A stretch of DNA of 64,000 bases from BJGV01 sp003230615 (GTDB lineage: Bacteria > Pseudomonadota > Gammaproteobacteria > Burkholderiales > Nitrosomonadaceae), in NCBI GenBank assembly GCA_963663215.1, contig OY760140.1, positions 248,001 to 312,000 on the forward strand, in the 5' to 3' direction. This document shows, piece after piece, positions 18,736 through 27,289 of the stretch. The notes beneath the pieces are model-generated. The model saw nothing but the letters and a program-made list of their open reading frames with translations, made no database searches and was not told where the DNA came from. Both the position numbers and the translations under genes were made by a program. Positions within the stretch are counted from its first letter, which is position 1. The number at the start of each line of letters is the position of its first letter.

Positions 18736-19398
18736 TTAAAGCTGATTTTCTCCAAGTAAAGTGCGAACTAAATATGCATATTTTGAGAAAGATCCATACC
18801 TTACTTGTCCTTTTAAAATCTCAGGAAGAAATGGTACTGCAGATTTAGATTTAATTTCAAGAATACTATAGGGCGACAAAGCAAAGCTTTTATGTGCTCT
18901 AAGCCCTTTGTAAGGAAATGCCTCGATTTGAGAGTCAAGTGTGATTCGACACCCTAGAAATTGGTATCGACGACGTCTGTAACGCACATTAACCACTGGA
19001 CGGAGTGGAGGATGAGTGCTCGATATTATCTTAATACTATCAATTTCACCTGCATCCACATGCTCAAGTACTTGATACCAGTCTGAATAAATATCCCATA
19101 ATGGTAAGTTACATTTAATCTTGCCAACCCCATATAGGTTTTTACTTTTAATTTGGGCTTGACCAAAAGAATTATCATTATATCTTCTTATTCGGAACTT
19201 AATTTTCCTTGCACTGCCATCTCTACATTGTATCAGGCTATTCATAGATAGGCTGTCGTAATAAGCCGACTCTACAATCCCGTTAGGATAAGGGTCAGTA
19301 TTATTAGCAACTGCATCAAGCGTAGTAAGAACATTTACAAAATTCCTAGTACTAACTAGATATTTATATTCGTTGTAATTAGATTTGATCGGAATCAC
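18736..19398 (-). CDS. VTC-domain protein (polyphosphate polymerase-like)
   Basis: 220 residues with the CYTH-superfamily VTC fold. The beta-tunnel motifs are visible: NEYKYLVSTRNF near the start, VESAYYDSLS (the Y-x-D of the tunnel), RKIKFRIRRY (basic phosphate-binding strand), QAQIKSKN, VNVRYRRRRYQ and SILEIKSKSAVP. The domain in yeast Vtc4 makes polyphosphate from ATP. The start codon is GTG. First gene of the VTC-DUF4956-CotH set; the 438-base gap upstream shows no feature I can name beyond presumably its promoter. Whether it polymerises phosphate here is untested. Confidence 0.82.
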   Translation of the reverse strand: MIPIKSNYNEYKYLVSTRNFVNVLTTLDAVANNTDPYPNGIVESAYYDSLSMNSLIQCRDGSARKIKFRIRRYNDNSFGQAQIKSKNLYGVGKIKCNLPLWDIYSDWYQVLEHVDAGEIDSIKIISSTHPPLRPVVNVRYRRRRYQFLGCRITLDSQIEAFPYKGLRAHKSFALSPYSILEIKSKSAVPFLPEILKGQVRYGSFSKYAYLVRTLLGENQL

Positions 19399-19836
19399 TG
19401 AGCTTTTCCACTATTTATAATAGGTAAGGACTTTTCGATTATATGTAAAAAGTATAACCGCCCTTTTCCGAGAAATCAGTCTTGACACCCCACCTCCCTA
19501 AACTTACTTTCTACCTGCTTTTTATCTTGAATTTGCCAAATATTCTCACTAGTATCGTTTTTTTAAGTCACAATGAACCGCTTCCAATGCGCCTCGCTTT
19601 TCGACTCTTTTTATTATAACCAGTAATTCCAGTGAGGTGATTTTTTCCAATCGGTTTCTCACCCATCTAGTGAAAAATATACCAGCGGGGGAATCAAGTC
19701 AATAACTGCTAATTATCATTTAGACAAGGACAACAGAAAACCTACCTAGACGCGTTAAAGAAGTGATGGTTCAGGTGATTAGGTTAAAAGAAGACAGCTA
19801 GTTATTAAATTATTACTTTTGTAACTAATAAAGGCT

Positions 19837-20532
19837 TCATAAGCGTACAAACTTCATATAGCTAGGCGCTTCCTTTCCACAACTGAATAGCAAATCAAGT
19901 ATACTGACCCCATGTATAAATTCCCCCCATAATTGTGAATATTCTTGGTATCCAGAATAGTTAAACCAGGTCAACTTGATACCCCGTTCAGTAAATACGT
20001 GTTCTTCAATGTAGCCCCTGGCCGCAGGACCTGAAATGTATTCTGTACCGCCTGCCTGAACACAAAGATTAGCCAGTCTCTCTGTCTTGCCTTTGAGCAG
20101 GATATAGCCCCACGAATTACTGATGACAGTCTTAATCCCCAGGTAATCGCAAATTACCTCTATAAAACGGTGATTTAACTGTGAGAGATGCGTGTAAGAC
20201 TCTTTGAGATACAGTGGCTCAAGCCATGTGGCAATTTCATCAAAATGTGGCGCACGTCGATAATTCTGTGCCAATGTTTTCCAATGAAGCAACCCCCAAT
20301 CTAAGCCATCAATTTCGGTATCCCTGATCTTTTGATGATACTTCCCCTTTACTAACACTGGAACTGTTAGCCACTGCAGCCCCTGCGGGGTTTTAATCTT
20401 GTTGCGGTTGCGCCAATCTCGTCGCGTATATTGCATGTCATCATAGAGAATTAACTCATCAACAGCAGCGATCAAGTCAAAATATCCTTTCCAAGGGATG
20501 TAGTTGGATTGAATAATAGCAACTTTCTTCAT
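19837..20532 (-). CDS. WbqC-family protein
   Basis: 231 residues of the WbqC-like family found in O-antigen and surface glycan loci. The signature N-terminus AIIQSNYIPWKGYFDLI and YDDMQYTRRDWRNRNKIKTP are present, as is the C-terminal GYQEYSQLWGEF. Members are thought to act in amino-sugar or glycan-precursor steps, sometimes with aminotransferases, but the reaction is not established. The ATG overlaps the stop of the upstream GT-C-like gene by 4 bases. Confidence 0.83.
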   Translation of the reverse strand: MKKVAIIQSNYIPWKGYFDLIAAVDELILYDDMQYTRRDWRNRNKIKTPQGLQWLTVPVLVKGKYHQKIRDTEIDGLDWGLLHWKTLAQNYRRAPHFDEIATWLEPLYLKESYTHLSQLNHRFIEVICDYLGIKTVISNSWGYILLKGKTERLANLCVQAGGTEYISGPAARGYIEEHVFTERGIKLTWFNYSGYQEYSQLWGEFIHGVSILDLLFSCGKEAPSYMKFVRL

Positions 20533-22109
20533 TTCGCGTTTTCTTTCGCCTTGTAAATCTGATAATCAGGATTTGGTGAAGCGGGAATTTTCTCAAAGTG
20601 ATCCAAGATATATCGATGAATTAATGGATGTGTATTTTTAAACCGTAAGTCATCTCGCCCGTCCATTGGAAAATCAAAAACCAAAGCAAAACCAGGATCT
20701 GCTGCCTTAATTCGTTCGATCTCGGCTTGTTCGAAGGACTGAGAGCGAGGCCATAGCGGATATATGTCCCACATCGGAGACTTGCGTTCTAGCAGAGAAT
20801 AAGCTCCCGGCCAAAAAGGCGTAGCGATAAAACTTTGGCCATCTTGAGCATATTGGTCAGCTAACTTACGAAGTAACCTAACATCACTTGCTGTGTCTGG
20901 TTTAACTACCATATTGCTACCGGAAATCTCGATATTCACACATTGATCCCAATTAGACCATCGGCATATATAACCGGGTGACTGTGTGTATGTCACAAGA
21001 ATACTTACTGCGCATAGCATGAGTGCCAGAGTCCACTTAATCTTGGCAGGCTGTGTGGCCAGTATAACAAGACAACCGACCAACAACGGAAAAATTCCCA
21101 GGGGAAGCGTAGTGATATCAGCCCGAGAAAAGATTCGGTGTACATAAGGAAGCGACATGAATGACGCTGCGACCAATGTAGGTGAAACTTGCCTATTTCG
21201 AAGTTTTTGCGAGACTACCCAAACGATAGATAGCAAACTAAAAGCGACTATGGCAATAAAAAATAAACCGATAAGGACTCCGCGAATCACAATTTCTGGT
21301 GTCCATAATTCGAGTGACCATATGGCAAAGTCTACTCGCCAAGGCCAGGGAACTGGAACGGCTAAGTTTGTAGCCTTAATTTCAAAAAGAAACGTGATAC
21401 TTTCCCAAAATGCAGCGGCGTAACCAGGCACCAGCAATACCATGAAAATTACAGGCATATAACCAACCACTACTCCGCCTACCCAAAGCGCAAATCCCTT
21501 GATTAATCCTAGGCCTTCCGTTCGCTTAACATTTAGCCAGACCATAACCCCAATGCTACCTGCAATACCGTAGACACCATAATTTCGACCAAAAACCGCT
21601 ACTAGCCCAAGACCAAGCCCTGCAAAAAAATAACCTCTTGTTGTCGGATTCTGGACAAGGAAGGCCAATAAACCTATCAAGAAAATAGACAGTGAAATAT
21701 CAAACAACCTGAAATGTGGAAACATCCATGTAACCAAGGTTGTGGCTGATAGCAGTAAGTAAAAGAGATTTTGTTTTTTTGCAGCACGAGCGATCAACAA
21801 TAGGCCGACAAATAACCCTATCGTCTGAAAAACTGCTACGGTACCACGCAGGGCCATAATACCGTTGTCGCCCCACAAACTCATAAGTGCAGCCGACCAG
21901 TAGTAGCGTCCAGGGTCGTAGGACATAAAGTCACGAAGAGGAACTTCACCCAGCATCACACGTTGGACGCCATACCAAAGAAATCCCTCATCCCGTAGTA
22001 GGTTGTATCCATTACTTACTATGTTCCCCTGCCAACTAAAAAGTATGAAAACAACAAAGGCGGCAAAAATGAATACTTGAAAGTGAAAAAATTTATTTCT
22101 CGTTATCAT
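20529..22109 (-). CDS. GT-C-like integral membrane protein
   Basis: About 526 residues with some 11-12 membrane helices and an early loop reading LRDEGFLWYGVQRVM then PLRDFMSYDPGRYYW. The D-E-G and R-D-F-x-x-Y-x-P-G pattern is typical of GT39/GT83-like polyprenyl-phosphate-sugar glycosyltransferases (GT-C fold). A soluble domain of about 120 residues closes the protein. The ATG at 22109 is preferred over a TTG at 22124. The gene is coupled to wbqC downstream and parallels the plus-strand gene at 24470, which has the same loop pattern. Confidence 0.68.
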   Translation of the reverse strand: MITRNKFFHFQVFIFAAFVVFILFSWQGNIVSNGYNLLRDEGFLWYGVQRVMLGEVPLRDFMSYDPGRYYWSAALMSLWGDNGIMALRGTVAVFQTIGLFVGLLLIARAAKKQNLFYLLLSATTLVTWMFPHFRLFDISLSIFLIGLLAFLVQNPTTRGYFFAGLGLGLVAVFGRNYGVYGIAGSIGVMVWLNVKRTEGLGLIKGFALWVGGVVVGYMPVIFMVLLVPGYAAAFWESITFLFEIKATNLAVPVPWPWRVDFAIWSLELWTPEIVIRGVLIGLFFIAIVAFSLLSIVWVVSQKLRNRQVSPTLVAASFMSLPYVHRIFSRADITTLPLGIFPLLVGCLVILATQPAKIKWTLALMLCAVSILVTYTQSPGYICRWSNWDQCVNIEISGSNMVVKPDTASDVRLLRKLADQYAQDGQSFIATPFWPGAYSLLERKSPMWDIYPLWPRSQSFEQAEIERIKAADPGFALVFDFPMDGRDDLRFKNTHPLIHRYILDHFEKIPASPNPDYQIYKAKENAK

Positions 22110-22147
22110 GGTAAGCGTCAACAATTAATGATACAAAAATGCAATTT

Positions 22148-22279
22148 TTATTCAGCACTTGTATACAGTAGTGCTGCGCCGACTGCAAGCCCTGTGGTTT
22201 TATGCGCTTCATTAAATATGGCTAGGTCGATAAGGGGAAGGTATTTGGCTCCCTCGCCAACAACATCAGAGGAATTCAT
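22148..22279 (-). pseudogene. possible helicase fragment (DEAH-box region)
   Basis: A 43-residue minus-strand frame reads YLPLIDLAIFNEAHKTTGLAV, strongly resembling the motif II neighbourhood of superfamily 2 helicases from restriction or mobile-element contexts (DLAIFDEAHKTTG), but with N in place of D. Nothing upstream or downstream continues the domain. A decayed stump left by a deletion is likely; chance resemblance cannot be excluded. Confidence 0.35.
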
Positions 22280-22488
22280 AGTAATCACTAGTTACAACAC
22301 GCTTCAACAAACTAGAACAATTCAATCAATGAGTTAATCTGCCCCGTTTATTGCGGTGTATTGCCCTTTTTGGTGGTTATTTATCTGTAGGTGTTCCATG
22401 ACAAAGCCATATTAAGGGCGGGCACACCTAGTCCGTAACTAGTCCCGCTCACTATTAATGTAGCACCTACCCCTTTTCTTTTTCCCAG

Positions 22489-22529
22489 TTTTGGCGAAAA
22501 AGATTTTTCCAGAAAGAAGGTCTGCGAAT
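22489..22529 (+). repeat. dispersed repeat R1, copy A
   Basis: Core TTTTGGCG, an A-run, TTTTTCCAGAAAGAA, then TCTGCGAAT. Copies B (31009-31050) and C (34166-34199) share this core. In A and B the resemblance begins some 75-95 bases earlier with GGGCGGG(C/T)ACACCTAGT and an ACCTACC block, so the unit is about 120-140 bases. No open frame is common to the copies. The surrounding gap 22110-22657 holds only this and the helicase-like scrap. Confidence 0.6.
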
Positions 22530-22699
22530 AACCGCTTTCAACTATTCCTGTAGAATATTCTTACAACTTTTTTTACAGTTGTTTCGGCTAAGGTCAGTTT
22601 GTGGGTCGTTTCGCTCCGACACAGGTTCCGTAATTTCTGTAAATAAAGTATGCTAGTTTGCAATCCAAAACTGACTTTAATCGAGTCTTAAATAAGGTT

Positions 22700-23200
22700 A
22701 TGAAGAAAAGAATTCTGCTATATATTGCCACTCTTAGCGTAGCTATATTGTTTCCTCAAGTTGCATTAGCTGAGGAAACAAATTATGCGAAGCAACTCGC
22801 AAACCCGTTAGCTGACTTAATTAGTTTGCCGATTCAGGCAAATTGGGATGGGAATTTTGGTGCAAACGATAAGGGGTCAGCCTGGAGAATTAACATCCAG
22901 CCAGTTGTTCCCATCCATATTAATAAAACCTGGAATGTGATTTCACGGACCGTTACTCCTATTATCACTCAAGATGATATTCCATCTAACGGTGAAGGAA
23001 AGTCTGGTATTAGGGATATTGTTCAGAGCTTTTGGCTTTCACCCAAAGAACCTACCTCCTACGGACTTGTTTGGGAAGTGGGACCTGCACTGCTTTTGAA
23101 TACAGGGTCAAATGATGCGCTTGGGAGCAGTAAATGTGCTTGGTTTCGGGATTGCCTTTGCAGTTTCCTTACTGCCTTGGAGGATTTACAAGAAGCTTAA
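22700..23200 (+). pseudogene. outer-membrane/neuromedin-U-like protein, 3' end deleted
   Basis: Starts at ATG 22700 behind AAGG with a clear signal peptide (KKRILLYIATLSVAILFPQVALA). The body SLPIQANWDGNFG, INIQPVVPIHINKTWNVISR, IVQSFWLSPKEPTS and GLVWEVGPALLLNTGSND matches the first half of a family often annotated as neuromedin U or putative transporter, predicted to be an outer-membrane barrel. After NDALGS at about 23130 the match ends. The neighbouring frame then reads GAVNVLGFGIAFAVSLLPW and IYKKLNF, a membrane helix with basic tail belonging to some other protein. This looks like a deletion that joined two unrelated genes. Confidence 0.6.
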
Positions 23201-23265
23201 TTTCTAATGTACCTAGCCACCAATAACTCAAATCAATTCTACTCTGACACAATGTTGAGACTATC

Positions 23266-24225
23266 ATGAAACCCACCCAAATCGGCTTTCTGATACTTAA
23301 ATTGGTCGTGACAGGCACTCTGCTTTGGTACGTGTCATCAAAGGTCGATTTTGCTCCACTCGTGACGCGTTTTGAGAGTTTGCACCCCGGATGGGGCGTT
23401 GCCGGACTCGCCATCCTTTTGGGCTCGTTGCTGCTGACCATGGTGCGCTGGCATATCGTTAGTAACATGGTTGGTGCAGGAATCGGCTATAGATTGGCTA
23501 TACGACTGATATTGTTGGGGCAGCTTTTCAATCAGGTGTTGCCGTCCTCGGTGGGCGGTGACGGTGCGCGCGCCTGGCTGCTTTCGCGTAAAGGCATTTC
23601 CATCCCTCTGGCTCTAGCAAGTGTGGTCTGCGATCGAGTTATAGGATTAATCATGCTGACCATAATCGTGACAATCACTTTGCCCGTTGTACTCCTGATG
23701 GGTGTCACGGCGATCCCAACAACTTTGCCGCTCGCGATAGGGGCGCTCACAATCGGTGGTTTGTTCCTTTTGTATCGCTGGGGGAGCATCATCTCAGACT
23801 GGTTGTTGGCTCAATCAATGATGCGTCCGGTGGGCGTTATTGTTCGTGACCTGAGGGTGATCCTATTTTCCCAGCAAAGTGGCTTGCAGATTGCAGCATT
23901 GTCTGTGCTGGTGCAAACGCTGATTGTTCTAACCCTCTATCTCTTTGCGCTGTCGTTGCAAATCGAGCTTGGAACGATACACCTGCTAATGTTTCCTCTC
24001 ATCATGCTAGTGTCTTCCATTCCGATTTCGTTTGCAGGATGGGGTCTACGTGAAAGTGCCATGGTTGTGGGTCTAGGGTTTGCTGGAATACCTGTATCTG
24101 AGGCGCTGGCACTCTCGGTGACCTTTGGCCTTGGGCAGTTATGCATTGGCTTGCCCGGCTTGGCTATAGTTGTATTATCTAATCCTTGGAAAAGTCATTC
24201 TGTTTCAAATATATGCAATCCTTGA
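23266..24225 (+). CDS. LPG-synthase-TM / UPF0104-family membrane protein
   Basis: 319 residues with about eight membrane helices and the family's signatures: HPGWGVAGLAILLGSLLLT, MVRWHIV, LGQLFNQVLPSSVGGDGARAW split over helix 3, and CDRVIGLIML. This is the flippase-like half of MprF without the synthase domain. In polysaccharide loci such proteins are usually annotated as lysylphosphatidylglycerol synthase TM region and may move lipid-linked precursors. It appears intact and is more GC-rich than its neighbours to the eye, suggesting a different source. Confidence 0.8.
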   Translation: MKPTQIGFLILKLVVTGTLLWYVSSKVDFAPLVTRFESLHPGWGVAGLAILLGSLLLTMVRWHIVSNMVGAGIGYRLAIRLILLGQLFNQVLPSSVGGDGARAWLLSRKGISIPLALASVVCDRVIGLIMLTIIVTITLPVVLLMGVTAIPTTLPLAIGALTIGGLFLLYRWGSIISDWLLAQSMMRPVGVIVRDLRVILFSQQSGLQIAALSVLVQTLIVLTLYLFALSLQIELGTIHLLMFPLIMLVSSIPISFAGWGLRESAMVVGLGFAGIPVSEALALSVTFGLGQLCIGLPGLAIVVLSNPWKSHSVSNICNP

Positions 24226-24333
24226 ATGAAACGACTTGCTGATATAGAAAATGTTGTAAAGAGAATTATTACAGCAATAATCATAGAAAAGCCGGTTGTT
24301 TATGTGCCGTCTAAATGGGCCTTAATTAAATAA
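24226..24333 (+). pseudogene. possible short-chain dehydrogenase C-terminal scrap
   Basis: A 35-residue frame starts directly after the preceding stop codon and reads DIENVVKRIITAI followed by KPVVYVPSKWALI. That pattern is common at the end of SDR-type oxidoreductases (V-x-R-I-x-x-A-I ... V-V-Y-V-P-x-x-W). The catalytic Rossmann part is absent. I read it as another deletion scar. Confidence 0.4.
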
Positions 24334-24469
24334 ATTAACTCCTTGATGCCGCTATCTTTTAGGGTAAGCGCTCATTATTCGTCAACGTTTCCTTTGTTCC
24401 AAAACCAAACTATAAGTAACTACCTCAATAAATGTGCAAACAAACCCCACAGAGAAAGAATACTGAGAC

Positions 24470-26233
24470 ATGAATTATTCAAAACTTAAAACCATAATAG
24501 AGATTACGACTGTTTTTGTTTTTTCTTTCGTGTGTCTATTCTTGACTATGGATCGGGTAATTAATATTTATGACGAAGGAGTTATTCTTACTGGTGCGAT
24601 GCGTGTTAACGCTGGAGATATTCCACACAGAGATTTTTATGTCATGTATGGTCCGGCAGAATTTTACTTATTGTCGTGGCTATTCGATATATTTGGCCAA
24701 TCGGTTATTGTTGAAAGAGTATTTGATTTAGTTATACGCGCGGGAATAGTAACTATCGTATATGCATCACTTACTTTGTATTGTAGAAAAACGATTGCGA
24801 TATTTGCGGCAGTCATTTGTGCTCTTTCGCTTAGTTTTGTCGGCCATCATGGGTACCCAGTATACCCTGCTTTATTATTAACGATCGGCAGCTCAATGAT
24901 TCTGCTGCAGATATTTGCGCGCAACACTTCTGTTTTGTATCCACTTCTTGCAGGGTTACTAACGGGATTGGCAGCTCTATTCAGGTACGACGTTGGTTTT
25001 TTCGCATTTATTGCACATATCTTCGCCGCAATTCTAATCCTTTCACAATCTAAGCATGGCCAAAATAAAAAAGTCCGTTATATCTTTCACAAGTTAATGC
25101 CCTACGTTCTAGCATCTGGGGTTCCCGTTGTGGCAATGTTAATTTGGTACGGATTCAATGGAGCACTCTACTCCTTTATCCATGACGTTATTACATTTCC
25201 TAGTGAAAACTATAACCGCACACGAGGCCTACCATTCCCATGGAGGCTTAAAATATTTATACGTCCGACACTGTGGGTGATATATCTTCCAATAGTTATT
25301 GCTTGTTTCGCGCTTCTTAGTTTCCTCAAGAGAGACTTTCTACTATCTAAATCTTATCCTCATTCATCTATAAGCGATGTTTTTTCTCGTACTAATGGGA
25401 TTGAATTCCTGATAGTTTTCTCACTACTGACCATAATGTTTTATCTAAAAGGTATTGTACGTGTTGGTGCGGAACAGCTGCAGCTTGCATTAATACCTTC
25501 AATGATGATTCTTGCATTGCTGATGGAAATATCTATAACTAATACAAGATGGTTTAAAGTCATGATGGTAACATTGGCTGCAATCTCTTGTGTCGCAACA
25601 CTGACTCTTAGTTATCAAAGAGCACCAATGGGTAAACCAAATTTTATTAAAGTCCGTAGTCCTAATCCGAGTTATATAAACAACTTTGCGTTCTCTATAA
25701 ACCTGAAAGGACAAACTCTTAAAAACAACTTTGTACTCTCTGATGTACCTGAATTCTACAAACTCTTATCAAGCTCCGGCATATCTAAAATAGAGGTTGA
25801 TTCTGTTGGCCCACCTGTCAGTCGAAAAACATCGGCTTTTTTTGTGGACCCGGATCGGGAAGCTGCAATTCGCTTTATTGTGCAGAATACTTCTCCGGAT
25901 GAACGTATTTTTATTGGACTGTCTAGACACGATATAGTTTTTTGGAACGATGTTTCCAGCTATTTTCAAGCAAATCGTTTACCCGCAACAAAATGGCATC
26001 ACTTTGACCCTGGACTTCAAACTAGCGCCAAGATTCAGTCTGAAATAATTGATGATCTGGAACGGAACAAACCTGGCTATATTTGGCTGGAATCAACGTG
26101 GGAAAATCATAGCGAGTCCAATGAGAGCGTTATTAGCAGTGGAGTAACAATCCTCGATGAATATATCCGTGGCAAATATAAATTAGATCGAAACTTTGGA
26201 CAAATATCGGTGTGGCGACTCAAGAATTTCTGA
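24470..26233 (+). CDS. GT-C-like integral membrane protein
   Basis: 587 residues with about 11 membrane helices. The first outside loop reads IYDEGVILTGAMRVNAG then IPHRDFYVMYGPAEFYL, the same D-E-G and R-D-F-x-x-Y-G-P pattern as the minus-strand gene at 20529, pointing to a GT-C glycosyltransferase using polyprenyl-phosphate sugars. A soluble domain (about 430-587) contains FFVDPDREAAIRFIVQNTSPDERIFIG split by strands, seen at the C-terminus of such proteins. The final 38 bases overlap a longer frame of the next gene, but the next gene most likely starts at 26253. Confidence 0.68.
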   Translation: MNYSKLKTIIEITTVFVFSFVCLFLTMDRVINIYDEGVILTGAMRVNAGDIPHRDFYVMYGPAEFYLLSWLFDIFGQSVIVERVFDLVIRAGIVTIVYASLTLYCRKTIAIFAAVICALSLSFVGHHGYPVYPALLLTIGSSMILLQIFARNTSVLYPLLAGLLTGLAALFRYDVGFFAFIAHIFAAILILSQSKHGQNKKVRYIFHKLMPYVLASGVPVVAMLIWYGFNGALYSFIHDVITFPSENYNRTRGLPFPWRLKIFIRPTLWVIYLPIVIACFALLSFLKRDFLLSKSYPHSSISDVFSRTNGIEFLIVFSLLTIMFYLKGIVRVGAEQLQLALIPSMMILALLMEISITNTRWFKVMMVTLAAISCVATLTLSYQRAPMGKPNFIKVRSPNPSYINNFAFSINLKGQTLKNNFVLSDVPEFYKLLSSSGISKIEVDSVGPPVSRKTSAFFVDPDREAAIRFIVQNTSPDERIFIGLSRHDIVFWNDVSSYFQANRLPATKWHHFDPGLQTSAKIQSEIIDDLERNKPGYIWLESTWENHSESNESVISSGVTILDEYIRGKYKLDRNFGQISVWRLKNF

Positions 26234-26252
26234 ATGTCTCAAAACCATCACG

Positions 26253-26741
26253 ATGAATAAATTATTTATAATTATGCTATTAATTCTATTGTGCAGCGTC
26301 GCGCTCCTAATCCTTTTAGCCTCGTCAGATCCTGAATGGATACAGGTCAATGCTAAAAGTAAAGATTCTTCTGTTCATTCTTACCTCCCAAGTAGCCTTA
26401 AGGGATCAAAACGAATAAGGTATCTATGGCTTAAAGTAATTTACGATGATGAGACATTAGGCAATGTGCTTGATCACAACAAAGTTTACATCGATGCGTA
26501 TTCACATACATTTCTGAGAGTAGTTATAGATTGTACGGAGAATAGGTACGCTCCGTTAGAAGTACACAATAAAAGCGCCAATGGTTATACATTGACCTTT
26601 TTGGAATTATCAGAGCCACTACGATTTACAAAGATTCTTCCGCAAACAGCTGAGGATAGCTGGAAGAATTTTGCTTGCACAAATAATCATACAGAACGAA
26701 TGATAATTACGTTTAAAACTTTGTTTGAGAATATTTATTAG
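26253..26741 (+). CDS. small membrane-anchored protein of unknown function
   Basis: From ATG 26253 the product has 162 residues: a hydrophobic anchor or signal (KLFIIMLLILLCSVALLILL) followed by a polar beta-rich domain. I do not recognise it. It lies 19 bases after the GT-C-like gene on the same strand, so the two are probably co-transcribed. An in-frame upstream start at 26196 would overlap the previous gene by 38 bases and is less likely. Confidence 0.5.
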   Translation: MNKLFIIMLLILLCSVALLILLASSDPEWIQVNAKSKDSSVHSYLPSSLKGSKRIRYLWLKVIYDDETLGNVLDHNKVYIDAYSHTFLRVVIDCTENRYAPLEVHNKSANGYTLTFLELSEPLRFTKILPQTAEDSWKNFACTNNHTERMIITFKTLFENIY

Positions 26742-27289
26742 TGACATTTGGAGGTAATATAAAATGGCACAAGAAAAGGAACTAGCTTCGGAACAATGTA
26801 GACTCCACATATCTGATCTTCAACGCTACTAAAACTAACACTGTTTCGTATCTGGTTCACATTATACTGTGCCAAATTAGTGCCATATCTGAATATAGAT
26901 CACATTGACTTAGACGCAGTTGAAACTGGTTCTAAAAATGGCAGGTGCTGTGAGAAGTTATTTTATATAAGCCGCTAATTTAACAACTTTGCTTCATGAT
27001 CTGTAGTTCATGGGTTCGAGTTTCTTGCAACCTACAAAAACCAGTAAAAGCCTGTTCCAATTGATAAGTAGGATTTTCTATTTCCATCCGATATAACTAA
27101 TCCGGGTAATTTAGTGAGTGACTGGAATGTACCAAAACCGGACATTCAAGGTCCAAAGGTACTGTTTGGATCAGATGAAAGAAGCAAAATGCATCTTGTT
27201 TGTATTACAGTTCACATGTTAATAGAGAAATTTTGGTGTATCTTTTGATTAAATACTTATCCTGATATCCGCAGGCACCTGTTGTTGCA
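26742..27289. other. gene-poor gap with a 22-residue ORF and decayed sequence
   Basis: The only coding hint is a plus-strand frame 26764-26832 (MAQEKELASEQ...) behind GGAGG with 9-base spacing, which looks like the start of a truncated gene. Around 27005-27040 the sequence GGGTTCGAGT followed by CAACCTACA recalls a tRNA T-arm and 3' end but does not fold into a tRNA. Nothing else can be supported here. Confidence 0.25.

Noticed and set aside
22077..22337. Plus-strand 86-residue ORF
   Set aside because: It is antisense to the GT-C gene start and to the helicase-like scrap, with no start signals.
26990..27045. tRNA-like T-arm and 3' end (GGGTTCGAGT ... CAACCTACA)
   Set aside because: No matching acceptor or anticodon stem can be drawn; it differs from the tRNA-Lys fragment at 30644, so I do not call it an attachment site.
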